A stretch of 64,000 nt of DNA from Pyxidicoccus caerfyrddinensis (GCF_010894405.1 NZ_JAAIYA010000004.1:310001-374000), one strand, 5' to 3'; shown: positions 1 to 10,092, counted from the stretch's first letter. Notes: generated by a model from the sequence alone, not told the origin. A program made the numbers and translations.

Positions 1-805
<805 letters not shown>

Positions 806-872
806 CGTCGACCTCCGCTGCGGGGACTCCAGGTCCAGGGGCTTGCCTTCCACACTGCGAACTCTGCATGCG

Positions 873-891
873 GAGTGCGGAATCCGCACTC
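873..891. promoter_or_regulatory. Palindrome GAGTGCGGAATCCGCACTC, candidate operator
   Basis: A perfect 9+9 inverted repeat around a single central base lies in the 429-bp gap between the divergent sensor kinase and the efflux operon. Its core TGCGGAATCCGCA recurs exactly at 1148-1160. I see no gene in the gap 806-1234. A dyad repeated between a sensor kinase and an exporter is typical of a response-regulator or repressor site, but the binding protein is inference. Confidence 0.5.
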
Positions 892-1147
892 CCTTCCAGC
901 CGGGCACCACGTCCCGCGGGCACCACCTCGCTCGGCTGTCTCCAACGTCATGGGCACCTCCCCCAGGGGAACGGAGCGCGACCCTTCAGGCCGCAGGCTG
1001 GGAGGACGGGCAGGCACGGGGGGCCTGCGCTTCCTCTCCGCCAGCGGTTCCATTGCAATCAGGGGGCCCATGCCCCTTGCACGAGGACTCCCGAGGGACA
1101 CGGGGCGCCCGGGTGCAATCTCCGCGAGGAAGGCTGCCCGGCGGGCA

Positions 1148-1160
1148 TGCGGAATCCGCA
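1148..1160. promoter_or_regulatory. Second copy of palindrome TGCGGAATCCGCA
   Basis: This 13-bp dyad is identical to the core of the 873-891 palindrome and sits 75 bp upstream of the ATG of the outer-membrane channel gene. That position suits an operator or activator site for the export operon. Confidence 0.5.
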
Positions 1161-1234
1161 GTCGTCGCGCGGATTCAGCAGGACCCGTGGCGATTTCACC
1201 CGTTGTTTCAAGGGGTTGAGGGCTGGCAAGCAGT

Positions 1235-2641
1235 ATGCAATCCCCTCTCGCGATGAAGACGCCCCAGACAGCGTGGTCGAAGAAGCGGCCCCACCGGATG
1301 ACGGCCCTGGCCCTGGGCTTCCTCGGGCTGGTGTCGGCGCCGGGCGTGGGTCTGGCGCAGGCACCCGCCGAGGCACAACCGCAGCAGCAGCGCCCGGAGG
1401 ACGCGCCTCAGCCCCGGCCGACGATGAGTGTCACCCTGGAAGAGGCCATCGCCCGGGCGCTGAAGACGAGCCCGCAGGTGGCGCAGGCCGCCGGCACCGT
1501 GACGACCTCCGAGGCGGCCGAGCGCAGCGCCTTCGGGGCGTACCTGCCGAGCCTGTCGGCGAACGCGAGCAGCTCGCTGGCGAGCAGTGACCGGTTGGAC
1601 CCGGAGACGGGCGCGGTGACGTCGGGCTCCAACGACACGTACAGCGCGGGCCTGTCGGCCGGGTGGGACGTCTTCACGGGCGGCCAGCGCGGGGCCAACA
1701 GCCGCCAGGCGAAGGCGCAGTCGAGCGCGGCCGAGGCGCAGCTCACCGCGCAGCAATCCAACGCGGTGCTCGACGTGGAGCGCTCCTTCTACGAGGTGCT
1801 CCGCGCGCAGGGCCTGGAAGAGGTGGCTCGCTCGCGAATCGAACGGGCGAAGCAGAGCGCGGAGGCGGCGGATCGCCGGCTGGCGGTGGGCTCGGCGACG
1901 CGCTCGGACGTGCTCCGCTCGCAGCTCGAGCTGACCACTGCGCGCGAGGCCCTGCTCACCGCCCAGACGCAGCGCGACTCGGCGTCCCTGGCGCTGGGGC
2001 GGCTCATCGGCGAGGACGGTGCGGTGGACGCGAAGCCGCTCGACAACCTGGAGCCGAAGCCCCTGCCGCTCACCGAGGAAGCGCTGGTGAATGAAATCGC
2101 GGCGCGGGCGCCGTCGGTGCTCGCGGCGGAGGCGAACCTGCGCTCCTCGGAGGCGGGCGTCGGCGCGGCGAAGGCGACGTACCTGCCCACGGTGCGGCTG
2201 GCCGCCGGCTATGACTGGTTCAACCAGGACCTGGCCTTCACGGGCGGACGGACGAGCTGGTCCGTGCGGCTGGGCCTCTCCTACCCCATCTTCGACGGCT
2301 TCCTCCGCGAGGAGCGCGTGGTGCGCGCGCGGACGCAGGAGTCGGTGTCGCAGTCGCAGCTCGCGGACACGCGGCGCGCGGTGCGCTCGGGCGTGGGCCA
2401 GTCGCTGAGCCAGCTGCGCCTGACGTCGGAGCGCATCAACTTCGCGAAGCAGTCCGTCGAGGTGGCCCAGGAGGACCTCAAGGTCCAGACAGAGCGCTAC
2501 CGCCTGGGCGCCACCACCATCCTGGAGCTGCTCACGTCCCAGGAGAGCCTGGTCCAGGCGCAGATCAACCTGGTGGCCGCCCGCTTCGACTACCAGATTG
2601 CCCGCGCCGAGCTGGAGGCGCTGGCCGGGAGGCGCCTGTGA
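1235..2641 (+). CDS. TolC-family outer-membrane efflux channel
   Basis: This 468-residue protein has a signal peptide with a hydrophobic stretch at about residues 22-41 (cleavage near GLAQA). Two long, partly repeated alpha-helical segments follow, of the kind that form the periplasmic tunnel of TolC/OEP proteins, with typical phrases such as [11 protein letters not shown] and [15 protein letters not shown]. Its job would be to carry substrate across the outer membrane for the ABC exporter encoded directly downstream; its stop codon overlaps the next start. The chosen ATG at 1235 has GAGGG upstream at a loose distance; an in-frame ATG at 1253 is a possible alternative. The substrate cannot be told. 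Confidence 0.93.
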   Translation: MQSPLAMKTPQTAWSKKRPHRMTALALGFLGLVSAPGVGLAQAPAEAQPQQQRPEDAPQPRPTMSVTLEEAIARALKTSPQVAQAAGTVTTSEAAERSAFGAYLPSLSANASSSLASSDRLDPETGAVTSGSNDTYSAGLSAGWDVFTGGQRGANSRQAKAQSSAAEAQLTAQQSNAVLDVERSFYEVLRAQGLEEVARSRIERAKQSAEAADRRLAVGSATRSDVLRSQLELTTAREALLTAQTQRDSASLALGRLIGEDGAVDAKPLDNLEPKPLPLTEEALVNEIAARAPSVLAAEANLRSSEAGVGAAKATYLPTVRLAAGYDWFNQDLAFTGGRTSWSVRLGLSYPIFDGFLREERVVRARTQESVSQSQLADTRRAVRSGVGQSLSQLRLTSERINFAKQSVEVAQEDLKVQTERYRLGATTILELLTSQESLVQAQINLVAARFDYQIARAELEALAGRRL

Positions 2642-3390
2642 ATCCCTCCACGAGCACGCAGCCGGCGACGGGCCCGGTGCCCACGGGCGGACGGGACATC
2701 TCGGACGTGGTCATCCGCGTCGAGGGGCTGTGCAAGGACTACAAGATGGGCTCGGAGGTGGTGCGCGCGCTGCGCGGCGTGGACCTCACCATCCGCCGCA
2801 ACGAGTACGTGGCGGTGATGGGCCCGTCCGGCTCCGGCAAGTCCACCTTCATGAACCTCATCGGCTGCCTGGACGTGCCCAGCGGCGGGCAGTACTGGCT
2901 CAACGGGCAGCCGGTGGCGGGCATGTCGGAGAACGCGCTGGCCCGCATCCGCAACCGGGAGCTGGGCTTCGTCTTCCAGAGCTTCAACCTGCTGCCCCGC
3001 GCCTCCGCGCTGGACAACGTGGCGCTGCCCCTCATCTACGCGCGAGTGGCCAAGAAGGAACGGCGCGAGCGCGCGGCGGCGATGCTGGAGAAGGTGGGCC
3101 TGGGAGCGCGCAAGGACCACCGGCCCAACGAGCTTTCCGGTGGTCAGCGCCAGCGCGTGGCCATTGCCCGCGCACTGGTGACGCACCCGGCGCTGCTGCT
3201 GGCGGACGAGCCCACGGGCGCGCTCGACAGCCGCACGGGAGAAGAAATCATGGCCCTCTTCGGCGAGCTTCATACGCAGGGCCAGACGTTGATGCTCGTC
3301 ACGCACGAGTCGGACATCGCGGCGCACGCGCAGCGGGTGCTGTTCCTGAAGGACGGCGTCATCGAGCGGGACGAGCGGAAGCGGGACTGA
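2638..3390 (+). CDS. ABC transporter ATPase, MacB/LolD type
   Basis: This 250-residue nucleotide-binding subunit has all the expected motifs in order: Walker [10 protein letters not shown] (62-70), Q-loop [10 protein letters not shown], signature LSGGQ (166-170), Walker B LLLADE (186-191) with D-loop ALDS, and switch His in VTHE (about 223). It starts with GTG overlapping the stop of the channel gene (GTGA), so the two are translationally coupled. Family knowledge: LolD/MacB-type ATPases power mechanotransmission permeases of the FtsX fold, which matches the permease encoded two genes downstream. Unlike MacB proper, ATPase and permease are separate polypeptides. Confidence 0.95.
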   Translation: MNPSTSTQPATGPVPTGGRDISDVVIRVEGLCKDYKMGSEVVRALRGVDLTIRRNEYVAVMGPSGSGKSTFMNLIGCLDVPSGGQYWLNGQPVAGMSENALARIRNRELGFVFQSFNLLPRASALDNVALPLIYARVAKKERRERAAAMLEKVGLGARKDHRPNELSGGQRQRVAIARALVTHPALLLADEPTGALDSRTGEEIMALFGELHTQGQTLMLVTHESDIAAHAQRVLFLKDGVIERDERKRD

Positions 3391-3436
3391 GCAGCGCCGC
3401 GCTGCGTGCGCGGCGACATGGACCTTGGAGGACGTC

Positions 3437-5029
3437 GTGAGCAAGACGAAGAAGTGGGTCATCACGGGCGCCGCGGCGCTCCTGCTCGGTGCGGGCGGCT
3501 ACGTCATCAAGACGCGCGGTGAGCAGCCGCAGGCGCAGGAGCAGTCCACGTCGGTGGCGGTGGTGGAGCGCAAGGACATGGAGGTGGTCGCCGAGGCCTC
3601 CGGCCTGGTGGAGCCGCTGCGCGTGGTGGAAGTGAAGTCGAAGGCCTCGGGCGAGGTGCTGCGCGTGCACTTCGACACCGGCGACAAGGTGGAGAAGGAC
3701 GCGCTGCTCGCGGAGGTGGACCCGCGCGACGTGCAGAACGCGCTGGCCCAGGCGCAGGCGGACGTGGACTCCGCGCGAGTGCGCATGAACACCACCGAGG
3801 CCCAGCGGCTGCGCCTGGAGGAGCTGCGCAAGTCCGGCTACGTCACCCAGCAGGAGTACGAGGCCGCGGTAGACGCGTCCGCCACGGCGCGGGCGACGAA
3901 GGTGCGGGCGGAGACGAACCTGCAGCTCGCGAAGGAACGCAGCCGGGACGTCACGATTCGCGCGCCGATTGCCGGCACGCTGTTGGAGCGGACGATTCAG
4001 CCCGGCCTCATCATCGCCTCGGCGACGTCCAACGTGTCGGGCGGCACCACGCTGTTCAAGATGGCGGACCTGTCGGTGATGCAGGTGCGCGCCAAGGTGG
4101 ACGAGACGGACGTGGGGCAGATCAAGGCCGGCCAGAAGGCCCGCGTGACGATGGAGGCCTACCCCGGCCGCGTCTTCATGGGCGACGTCGTCAAGGTGGA
4201 GCCGCAGGCGCTCGTCGAGCAGAACGTCACCCTCTTCCCGGTGATTATCCGGATGGACAATCCGGAGGGGCTGCTGCGGCCGGGCATGAATGCGGAGGTC
4301 TCCATCGAGATTTCGCGGCGGCGTGATGCGGTCACCGTGCCGAACGCGGCGGTGGCGACCATGAAGGATGCCCGCTCCGCCGCGACCGCGGTGGGAGTCT
4401 CCGAGGAGGCCGTGCGCGCGGTGATGCGTCCGGCGGGCGGGGCCCCTGGCGCGGGCGGTGCGAGCGGCGCTGATAACGCCGGCAATGGGAACGCGGCGGA
4501 AGGCAATGGAACCGTCGCCAGGGGTGAAGGCGCGCGTGGCCGGGGCATGGGCGACGGCGCGGGCAATGGCGACGCGAACGCGGGCGGCGCTGGGACGCCG
4601 GGTGGTGCGACGACCACCGCCACCGCTGGCGGTGCTGCTGCAGCGGCGGCGGGTGCAAACGCGGGCGCGGCAGGAGCCGTGGCGGGTGCTGGCGGCGCGA
4701 ACGTGGTGCCGGCAGCGAGCCAGGGTGGAGGCCGTGGCGGCCGGGGTATGCGGGGCGGCAGTCAGGCTACGGGCGACACGCGGCCGGGCATCGTCTTCGT
4801 GCAGGGCGCGAAGGGAACGGAGCCCCGGCGCGTGGTGCTCGGCATGAGCGACTGGGAGAGCTCGGAGGTGGTCAGCGGGCTGGAGCCCGGTGAGAAGGTG
4901 CTGCTCATCTCCGTCGCGCAGCTCAAGGCGCAGCAGCAGCGGAGCACGGAGCGGATGCGCCAGATGGCCGGCGGAATCGTTCCCGGCGCGGGCGGCGCTG
5001 GCGGACGCGGCGGTGGTGGAGCGAGGTAG
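3437..5029 (+). CDS. Periplasmic adaptor (MacA/HlyD family) with long Gly/Ala-rich insert
   Basis: This membrane-fusion protein links the inner-membrane ABC permease to the outer-membrane channel. I chose GTG 3437 because TGGAGG lies 5 bases before it; an upstream TTG (3425) has no such site. The 530-residue product has an N-terminal membrane helix (about 5-25), a lipoyl/barrel-sandwich half motif (VEVKSKASGEVLRVHFDTGDKV), a helical hairpin (about 100-160), a beta-barrel domain, and a C-terminal MP domain ending ISVAQLKAQ. Odd feature: roughly residues 328-448 are an almost pure Gly/Ala/Asn low-complexity insert inside the beta-barrel/MP region, absent from ordinary MacA. The extreme C-terminus is also Gly-rich. 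Confidence 0.92.
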   Translation: MSKTKKWVITGAAALLLGAGGYVIKTRGEQPQAQEQSTSVAVVERKDMEVVAEASGLVEPLRVVEVKSKASGEVLRVHFDTGDKVEKDALLAEVDPRDVQNALAQAQADVDSARVRMNTTEAQRLRLEELRKSGYVTQQEYEAAVDASATARATKVRAETNLQLAKERSRDVTIRAPIAGTLLERTIQPGLIIASATSNVSGGTTLFKMADLSVMQVRAKVDETDVGQIKAGQKARVTMEAYPGRVFMGDVVKVEPQALVEQNVTLFPVIIRMDNPEGLLRPGMNAEVSIEISRRRDAVTVPNAAVATMKDARSAATAVGVSEEAVRAVMRPAGGAPGAGGASGADNAGNGNAAEGNGTVARGEGARGRGMGDGAGNGDANAGGAGTPGGATTTATAGGAAAAAAGANAGAAGAVAGAGGANVVPAASQGGGRGGRGMRGGSQATGDTRPGIVFVQGAKGTEPRRVVLGMSDWESSEVVSGLEPGEKVLLISVAQLKAQQQRSTERMRQMAGGIVPGAGGAGGRGGGGAR

Positions 5030-5047
5030 TCAGGAGGAGGCCAGGTC

Positions 5048-6253
5048 ATGGGTGAAATCATTCGGGTCGCGTTCGACGCGGTCCTCGCCAACAAGCTGCG
5101 GTCGCTCTTGACGATGCTGGGCATCGTCATCGGCATCGCCGCGGTCATCACCATGGTGGCGCTGGGTGAAGGCGCGCAGCGCTCGGTCGCGCAGCGGCTG
5201 CAGACGCTCGGCACCAACGTCCTCACGGTGCGTCCCGGCCAGTCCTTCGCGGGCGGCCTGGGCCGGGGACAGGCGTCGATGACCATCGAGGACGCGGAGG
5301 CGCTGCGGGCGAACCCAAAGCACATCCAGGCCGTGGCCCCCGAAATCGAGTCGCGCTTCCAGGTGGAGCACGGCGCGGCCAACGCCAACCTGTCCGTGGT
5401 GGGCACCTGGCCGGCCTACTTCGACATCAACCAGGCCCGCGTGGTGACGGGCCGCCTCTTCACGGACGCGGAGGACCGGGGCCGCCGGCGCGTGGTGGTG
5501 CTGGGAGCACTGGCGGGTGCGCAGCTCGGCCTGAAGGACTCCTCGTCCCTGGTGGGCGAGAGCATCCGCATCCGCGGCATCCCCTTCGAGGTCATTGGCG
5601 TGCTGGCGGAGAAGGGAGCCCAGGGCTTCTCCAACCCGGATGAGAGTCTCTACATCCCCCTGGCCACTGCACAGTTCCGGGTGATGGGCAGCGACCGCAT
5701 CCGCTCCATCGCCGTGCAGGCGGCGGACGACAAGTCCATGGACGATGCGATGATTGAGATTGACACCACGCTCCGGCGCGAGCACCGGCTGCGGCCGGAC
5801 GCGCAGGCGGACTTCAACATCCGCGACCAGGCCTCGCTGCTCACTACCATGCAGGAGACGACACAGACGTTCTCCCTGCTCCTGGCAGGCATTGCCGCCA
5901 TCTCCCTGCTGGTGGGAGGCATTGGCATCATGAACATCATGCTGGTGTCCGTGACGGAGCGGACGCGAGAGATTGGCCTGAGAAAGGCATTGGGCGCCAC
6001 GGGCATGGACATCATGCTCCAGTTCCTCGTGGAGTCGCTGGTGCTGTGTCTCGCGGGTGGCACGCTCGGGTTGATGCTCGGCGTGGGAGGAGCCGCGCTC
6101 TTGCAGAAGGTAGCGGGCTGGACGGTGGTGGTCGCGCCCGAGGCCATCGTCGTGGCCATCGCCTTCTCCGCGACGGTGGGCGTGTTCTTCGGCATCTGGC
6201 CCGCTCGGCGCGCGGCGAGCCTCGCTCCCATCGAGTCGCTGCGGTACGAGTGA
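5048..6253 (+). CDS. ABC transporter permease, MacB-like (FtsX domain)
   Basis: This 401-residue permease has one N-terminal membrane helix (about 16-40), a large periplasmic MacB-type core domain (about 45-270), and three C-terminal helices (about 275-300, 325-350, 362-390) with the FtsX-family phrase RTREIGLRKALGA between them. An AGGAGG-type site lies just upstream of the ATG. It closes a four-gene operon (channel, ATPase, adaptor, permease) that should form a tripartite MacAB-TolC-like pump or lipoprotein/antibiotic exporter. The MacB fold is clear; the substrate is unknown. Confidence 0.95.
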   Translation: MGEIIRVAFDAVLANKLRSLLTMLGIVIGIAAVITMVALGEGAQRSVAQRLQTLGTNVLTVRPGQSFAGGLGRGQASMTIEDAEALRANPKHIQAVAPEIESRFQVEHGAANANLSVVGTWPAYFDINQARVVTGRLFTDAEDRGRRRVVVLGALAGAQLGLKDSSSLVGESIRIRGIPFEVIGVLAEKGAQGFSNPDESLYIPLATAQFRVMGSDRIRSIAVQAADDKSMDDAMIEIDTTLRREHRLRPDAQADFNIRDQASLLTTMQETTQTFSLLLAGIAAISLLVGGIGIMNIMLVSVTERTREIGLRKALGATGMDIMLQFLVESLVLCLAGGTLGLMLGVGGAALLQKVAGWTVVVAPEAIVVAIAFSATVGVFFGIWPARRAASLAPIESLRYE

Positions 6254-6265
6254 GGGTGGCACCGG

Positions 6266-6295
6266 CGGCAGCGAGTTCGATTCCCGCCGCCTCCA
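6266..6295 (+). other. tRNA or tmRNA 3'-end remnant, probable attachment site
   Basis: The bases read as a T-arm and acceptor 3' strand: a TTCGATT loop, a five-base stem GCGAG/CCCGC with one A-C mismatch, then CGCCTCC and a discriminator A. No D-arm, anticodon arm or 5' acceptor strand precedes it, because the permease gene ends only 12 bases earlier. A truncated tRNA/tmRNA end beside a tyrosine integrase is the usual scar of site-specific integration, so this is probably half of an att site. Identity of the parent RNA is not certain. Confidence 0.55.
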
Positions 6296-6298
6296 CAT

Positions 6299-6962
6299 TC
6301 AGAAGCCCAGCAATCTCACCGGGTTGCTGGGCTTTTTCTTTGGCCTCGTGGCCTCATGTGCCCTCAGTGTGCCCCTCCGGCGTCTCTGCCCGGTGCGGCG
6401 TGGAGCTGGGGGCACGGGCCGGTCGAGCTGCTGCACCGCGCTCTCCCGAGCCTCCGGTGCGAGGTGGGCGTACCGCATGGTCATCTCGATGGTCGCGTGC
6501 CCCATCAGCTCCTGGATGACCTTGAGCGGGACACCCCTCATGGCGAGGTGGCTGCCGTAGGTGTGCCGCAGGTTGTGCCAGCCGATGCGCCCTTGCTCGC
6601 GACTGATGCCCGCCCGTTGTACCGCGCGCTGGAGCGGCAGCTTCATCAGTCCATCGGTGAGCGGCTGGCCGTCCTGCTGGCAGAACACGTAGGGGCCGCG
6701 CAGGTGCCGGTGTCCCTTGAGTGCGTCCACCGCCGAGGCCGGCAGGTCCACCGTCCGCTCGCGTCCGCCCTTCGGTGAGCCCGTCACCCCGCGCCAGATG
6801 GTGCGCCGCACGTGCAGCTTGCCGCGCTGCAAGTCCACGTCACTCCACTGGAGCCCGATCAGCTCTCCCTGCCGCAGCCCCGTCTTGAGGGCCACGAGCA
6901 GCACCGGCCGCCACTCCGGTTCGGCTTCGGCAACAAGCCGCTCGGCCTCCTCGAAAAGGCGA
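6299..6962 (-). pseudogene. Tyrosine integrase, catalytic domain only (5' truncated)
   Basis: The minus strand encodes the whole catalytic domain of a phage/island tyrosine recombinase: the Arg box GLRQGELIGLQWSDVD, the box HNLRHTYGSHLA (HxxR), HATIEMTMRYAH with the nucleophile Tyr, and a basic tail. Family members carry a further N-terminal arm/core-binding domain of about 150-200 residues, and this is missing. Around 6962 the integrase homology stops within LPRLFEEAERLV and, in another frame, dusA sequence begins. The gene is therefore a truncated fusion at a DNA junction, not a working integrase. Its 3' end lies on the tRNA-like remnant and terminator, consistent with an integrated element whose other end is lost. 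Confidence 0.8.
6304..6333. terminator. Intrinsic terminator overlapping the integrase 3' end
   Basis: A perfect 10-bp stem, AGCCCAGCAA with TTGCTGGGCT, encloses a 10-base loop and is followed by TTTTCTT on the plus strand. It would end the efflux operon, or the original tRNA/tmRNA transcript. On the minus strand the same bases encode the last residues of the integrase, as is common where an integrase abuts its attachment site. Confidence 0.75.
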
Positions 6963-7449
6963 GGAAGGCCTCGTAATCCTCCTGCTCGTCCACGCCGAGC
7001 CGGCACTTCACCGTCACCGGCACTGCCACCGCCGCGCGCATGGCGGCGATGCACTCGGCCACCAGCGGTGGCTCCTTCATCAGGCAGGCGCCGAAGCGCC
7101 CGGCCTGCACGCGGTCGGAGGGGCAGCCGACGTTGAGGTTGACCTGATCGTAACCCCAGTCCGTGCCGATGCGCGCGGCCTGCGCCAGCAGGTCCGGGGC
7201 GCTGCCGCCCAGTTGCAGCGCCACCGGATGCTCGCTGGCGTCGAAGCCGAGCAAACGTTCGCGATCGCCATGGATCACCGCCTGCGCGTGCACCATCTCG
7301 GTGTACAACAGCGCGCCCGGCGCCAGCACGCGATGGAAGGCGCGGCAGTGGCGGTCGGTCCAGTCCATCATGGGGGCGACCGACAGGCGTGCCGCGGGCC
7401 CTTGCAAGCCCGTGGCGCGCCCTTCCTGGTCCGCGGAGTCATCCAGCAT
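6960..7449 (-). pseudogene. dusA: tRNA-dihydrouridine synthase A, 5' half only
   Basis: From ATG 7449 the frame encodes about 163 residues of DusA: the FMN-barrel start LSVAPMMDWTDRHCR, then LYTEMVHAQAV, HPVALQLGGS, and the strongly conserved NLNVGCPSDRVQ with the catalytic Cys, ending at VKCRLGVDEQEDYEAF. The family is about 330 residues long, so the second half is missing and the sequence runs into the integrase relic. The wording of this stretch looks gamma-proteobacterial (xanthomonad-like) to me, but that is an impression without a database search. It probably came with the phospholipase gene upstream of it in the same orientation. Confidence 0.8.
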
Positions 7450-7484
7450 GCGGCGATTATCGCCGCATCGCTGGCCCGCCGGAG

Positions 7485-9581
7485 CTATCTCAAAGGGACG
7501 GGCCGGTTGCGCCGGAGCACGTCCCATCCCCGCGGATGCCGCGGCGGCAGGCCGGCACGACGCCGAACCCTCGGCGAAGGCTGCACGCCGGCGCGTTCAC
7601 GGGCATCCTCGACGATCGCAGCGACATCCTTGAGGTACTGCAGCGCTTCGCCCTGGGTTCGCAAGGCCTTGACCCGCGCCAGGATCGCCGGGTGCTCCGC
7701 CTCGGGAGTCACCTCCATGTGCTGGGCGAGCGCCGAACGCAGGGTGGCGGCGCGGGTGCCGTTCGGATCGTCGGACAAGAGCCGCTCCGGATGCGCGGCG
7801 ACGGCATCGGCGATGCGGACTTCCTTCATCCGCATAAGCGCGCCGCCGTCGGGATCGGGCAGGGTCATCGGCGCGTCCTGGCGAGGTTCCGGCAGGGTCG
7901 CGAGGTGCTTGAAGCCGGAACTGCTGGAGGACCGGACCGTCAGCGGCGAGAGGTTGAACAGGTCGATCAGTGTCGAGGCGATCGAGGAATGCTCGTAGAC
8001 CCGGTGGTCGACCAGGTTGCGGGGGATGAGGGGCGACACGATGATGGCCGGCACCCGCACTCCCAGGCGGTCGAACGTGAACCCGAACGCCCGCCCCTTG
8101 GCACCGGTGGGCCTCGCCTTGGGCGGAGGCACGTGGTCGTAGAAACCACCATGCTCGTCGTAGGTGACCAGCAGCATGCTGCTCTCCCAGATCGGGGAGC
8201 GCCGCAGCGCCTCGTACACCCGCTTGATCAGCCGTTCGCCCGCCCTCGCGCTGCCGAGCGGATGCTGCGAGTTGCCGTCGCGGAAGTCGCCCAGCAGCGC
8301 GTCGTAGCTCGGCTCGATGAAGGTGTAGGCGGCGTCGTAGTCGGGCGAGGCGATGTCGTGCAGGAAGTCGTCGAAGTCATCCACGTCCCAGGTCCGGCTC
8401 ACGCCGTCGAGTTCGGCGACGTTGGGGAACTCGTCGCAGGCGTAGATCCGCCACTTGACGTCATGCTTGTCCAGCAGCTGGTAGATCGAACCGTTGGGGA
8501 AGGAGAAACCGCCCCAGTGGTTGAGCAGGCTCTCGGCGTACTCGTCCTTGCTCGGCGAGTTGTCGAAGTCGGCGGCCGTCGCGGCGTGCACGAACCACCG
8601 GTTGGGTTCGGTCGGTCCCGGCATCGAGCTGAACCAGTGGTCGCAGACCACGAACTCCTTCGCCAGCGCCGTGATGACCGGCACCTGGTCGGGGGTGAAG
8701 CAATGCATGGCGCCTGCGGGATCGTCGGCATGCCCGCGCGCGTGCCGGGAATAGAAGCCGGAGTTGTTCGGCTCGGGGTAGGGCTGCCCTGCCGCGTAGG
8801 TGGCGCCTTGACCACACAGCTGCTCGAGCACCGCGTCGAAATTGTGGCCGGGGTCGTGGCGCGCCACGTCCGGGGCGCCACGCACGGGCGATTGGCTGAC
8901 GCCGGCGTAGGTGTTGGACTCGTTGCCGCTCAGGCCGTCGATCGCAGTGGGCTGGCCGCTGCTCGCGTCCGTGCCGGTGATGCCGGAAAATCCCAGCATG
9001 TGGTCGAAGGAGCGGTTCTCGAGCACCAGGACGAACAGGTGCTTGACCCGGCTCTTGCGGTGGTCGTGCACCACGCCCCCGCCCCGGCCCGGCCCTGTCT
9101 CCGGCGCGGGCACCCAGCGAACGCCATCGCCGCGATGGTCGCGCACGACGTTCGTGGAGTGCGACTCCGGTTGCGTCGGCGGCGGCAGCGGCGGCGACAC
9201 GACTGGCGCGCCCTGCGATGGCGCCGCGCCGCTCGCCCGCCTGCGCTCCCAGTGCCCTGGCACGAAGTTGCCGCCCTCCATGCGCCCGCGGACGAACACG
9301 AACGCGTCACGCTCGGCCGAGAACACGGTGACATAGGAAATGGCCTGGCCCAGGCCCAGCGCGCCCAGGTCGGGGCAGTCCGCCATCAGCTCGACGGAGC
9401 GACCGTAACCGCCATTCTCGTTCGCGTGCTCGTACAGCTTGACGCACCAGCCGGCGGGCACGCGCACGGACAGGGTTGTGTCATTGAAGGTCGCGGCATC
9501 GACGAAGCGGGTGCTGCCGATGCCGAGCGTGATGCTGTCGCCGCGGAAGCCTCGGTCCGAGAATAGTACGATGTCTGCCAT
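7485..9581 (-). CDS. Phospholipase C/phosphoesterase with N-terminal beta/gamma-crystallin domain
   Basis: I chose ATG 9581 because AGGAG lies about 8 bases upstream; the product is 698 residues. Residues about 1-90 look like a beta/gamma-crystallin repeat pair (VLFSDRGFRGD, YEHANENGGYGRS). A Pro-rich linker leads to the acid-phosphatase/phospholipase C-type phosphoesterase domain from about 180, with the family hallmarks ENRSFDHMLGF, CDHWFSSMPGPTEPNR and TYDEHGGFYDHVPPP. Such enzymes hydrolyse phosphodiester or phosphomonoester bonds of phospholipids. I see no signal peptide at the start. The last 40 residues look poorly conserved and may be read-through towards dusA. It lies on a segment whose two ends both cut other genes. 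Confidence 0.85.
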   Translation of the reverse strand: MADIVLFSDRGFRGDSITLGIGSTRFVDAATFNDTTLSVRVPAGWCVKLYEHANENGGYGRSVELMADCPDLGALGLGQAISYVTVFSAERDAFVFVRGRMEGGNFVPGHWERRRASGAAPSQGAPVVSPPLPPPTQPESHSTNVVRDHRGDGVRWVPAPETGPGRGGGVVHDHRKSRVKHLFVLVLENRSFDHMLGFSGITGTDASSGQPTAIDGLSGNESNTYAGVSQSPVRGAPDVARHDPGHNFDAVLEQLCGQGATYAAGQPYPEPNNSGFYSRHARGHADDPAGAMHCFTPDQVPVITALAKEFVVCDHWFSSMPGPTEPNRWFVHAATAADFDNSPSKDEYAESLLNHWGGFSFPNGSIYQLLDKHDVKWRIYACDEFPNVAELDGVSRTWDVDDFDDFLHDIASPDYDAAYTFIEPSYDALLGDFRDGNSQHPLGSARAGERLIKRVYEALRRSPIWESSMLLVTYDEHGGFYDHVPPPKARPTGAKGRAFGFTFDRLGVRVPAIIVSPLIPRNLVDHRVYEHSSIASTLIDLFNLSPLTVRSSSSSGFKHLATLPEPRQDAPMTLPDPDGGALMRMKEVRIADAVAAHPERLLSDDPNGTRAATLRSALAQHMEVTPEAEHPAILARVKALRTQGEALQYLKDVAAIVEDARERAGVQPSPRVRRRAGLPPRHPRGWDVLRRNRPVPLR

Positions 9582-9711
9582 GGCACGCTCCTGTCGGTGG
9601 GAACCACGGTACTCCACAGCAAACGACAGGCTTTCCGCAATGCGGACAGTCGCATTTCGGCAACGTGTTTTTCGCGAATCCGCGAGCGCTTCGCGGCGCC
9701 TGTCGCAGTCG

Positions 9712-10092
9712 TCAGTGAGCGCGCGCGCCCGAATTAACGCATAGCACAGCCACGGCGTGGTCCGCGTCGTCCCGCACCGCGAAGCTCGCGGCCTTGGAGG
9801 TGCTTTTCGCCACCCGCACGCCGATGACGGTGGAGGCCCCGTTCGCGTAGATGTGCTGCAGCGCGCGGGTGAGTGAGAGGGGATTCGCCCCATCCACTGG
9901 TTTGTCGAAGTCGTCCGGGAGCCCGAAGACCTCACGGGCATTGGCGAAGCCCGAGAGGGTGACCGGGACTCCCACGGGACCGGCGCTGGCCGTCCCCACG
10001 ACGCCGACGATGCCGGTGGCGATGCGCCCGGCGGATATCAACCCCTCGGCCCGTACGTCGACATAGGTCCCCGGAATGATCATTTCGGGCAT
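9712..10092 (-). pseudogene. Contractile tail sheath protein, N-terminal fragment
   Basis: The frame opens MPEMIIPGTYVDVRAEGLISAGRIATGIVGVVGTASAGPVGVP in style (residues 1-45), the conserved start of phage or phage-tail-like sheath subunits, and continues through TRALQHIYANGASTVIGVRVA. AGGAGG lies 7 bases before the ATG. A full sheath protein is usually 350-700 residues, but this frame stops at 126, and recognisable sequence ends near 9740 where the phospholipase segment begins. With the integrase relic it suggests that a prophage or tail-like element once occupied this place and was cut by the dusA-phospholipase segment. Confidence 0.7.

Noticed and set aside
6266..6295. A complete tRNA gene
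   Set aside because: Only the T-arm and 3' acceptor strand are present; the rest is occupied by the permease gene.
7389..9566. 725-residue plus-strand open frame opposite the phospholipase gene
   Set aside because: It is antisense to a gene with clear family motifs, has a composition typical of GC-rich shadow frames, and shows no motif of its own.
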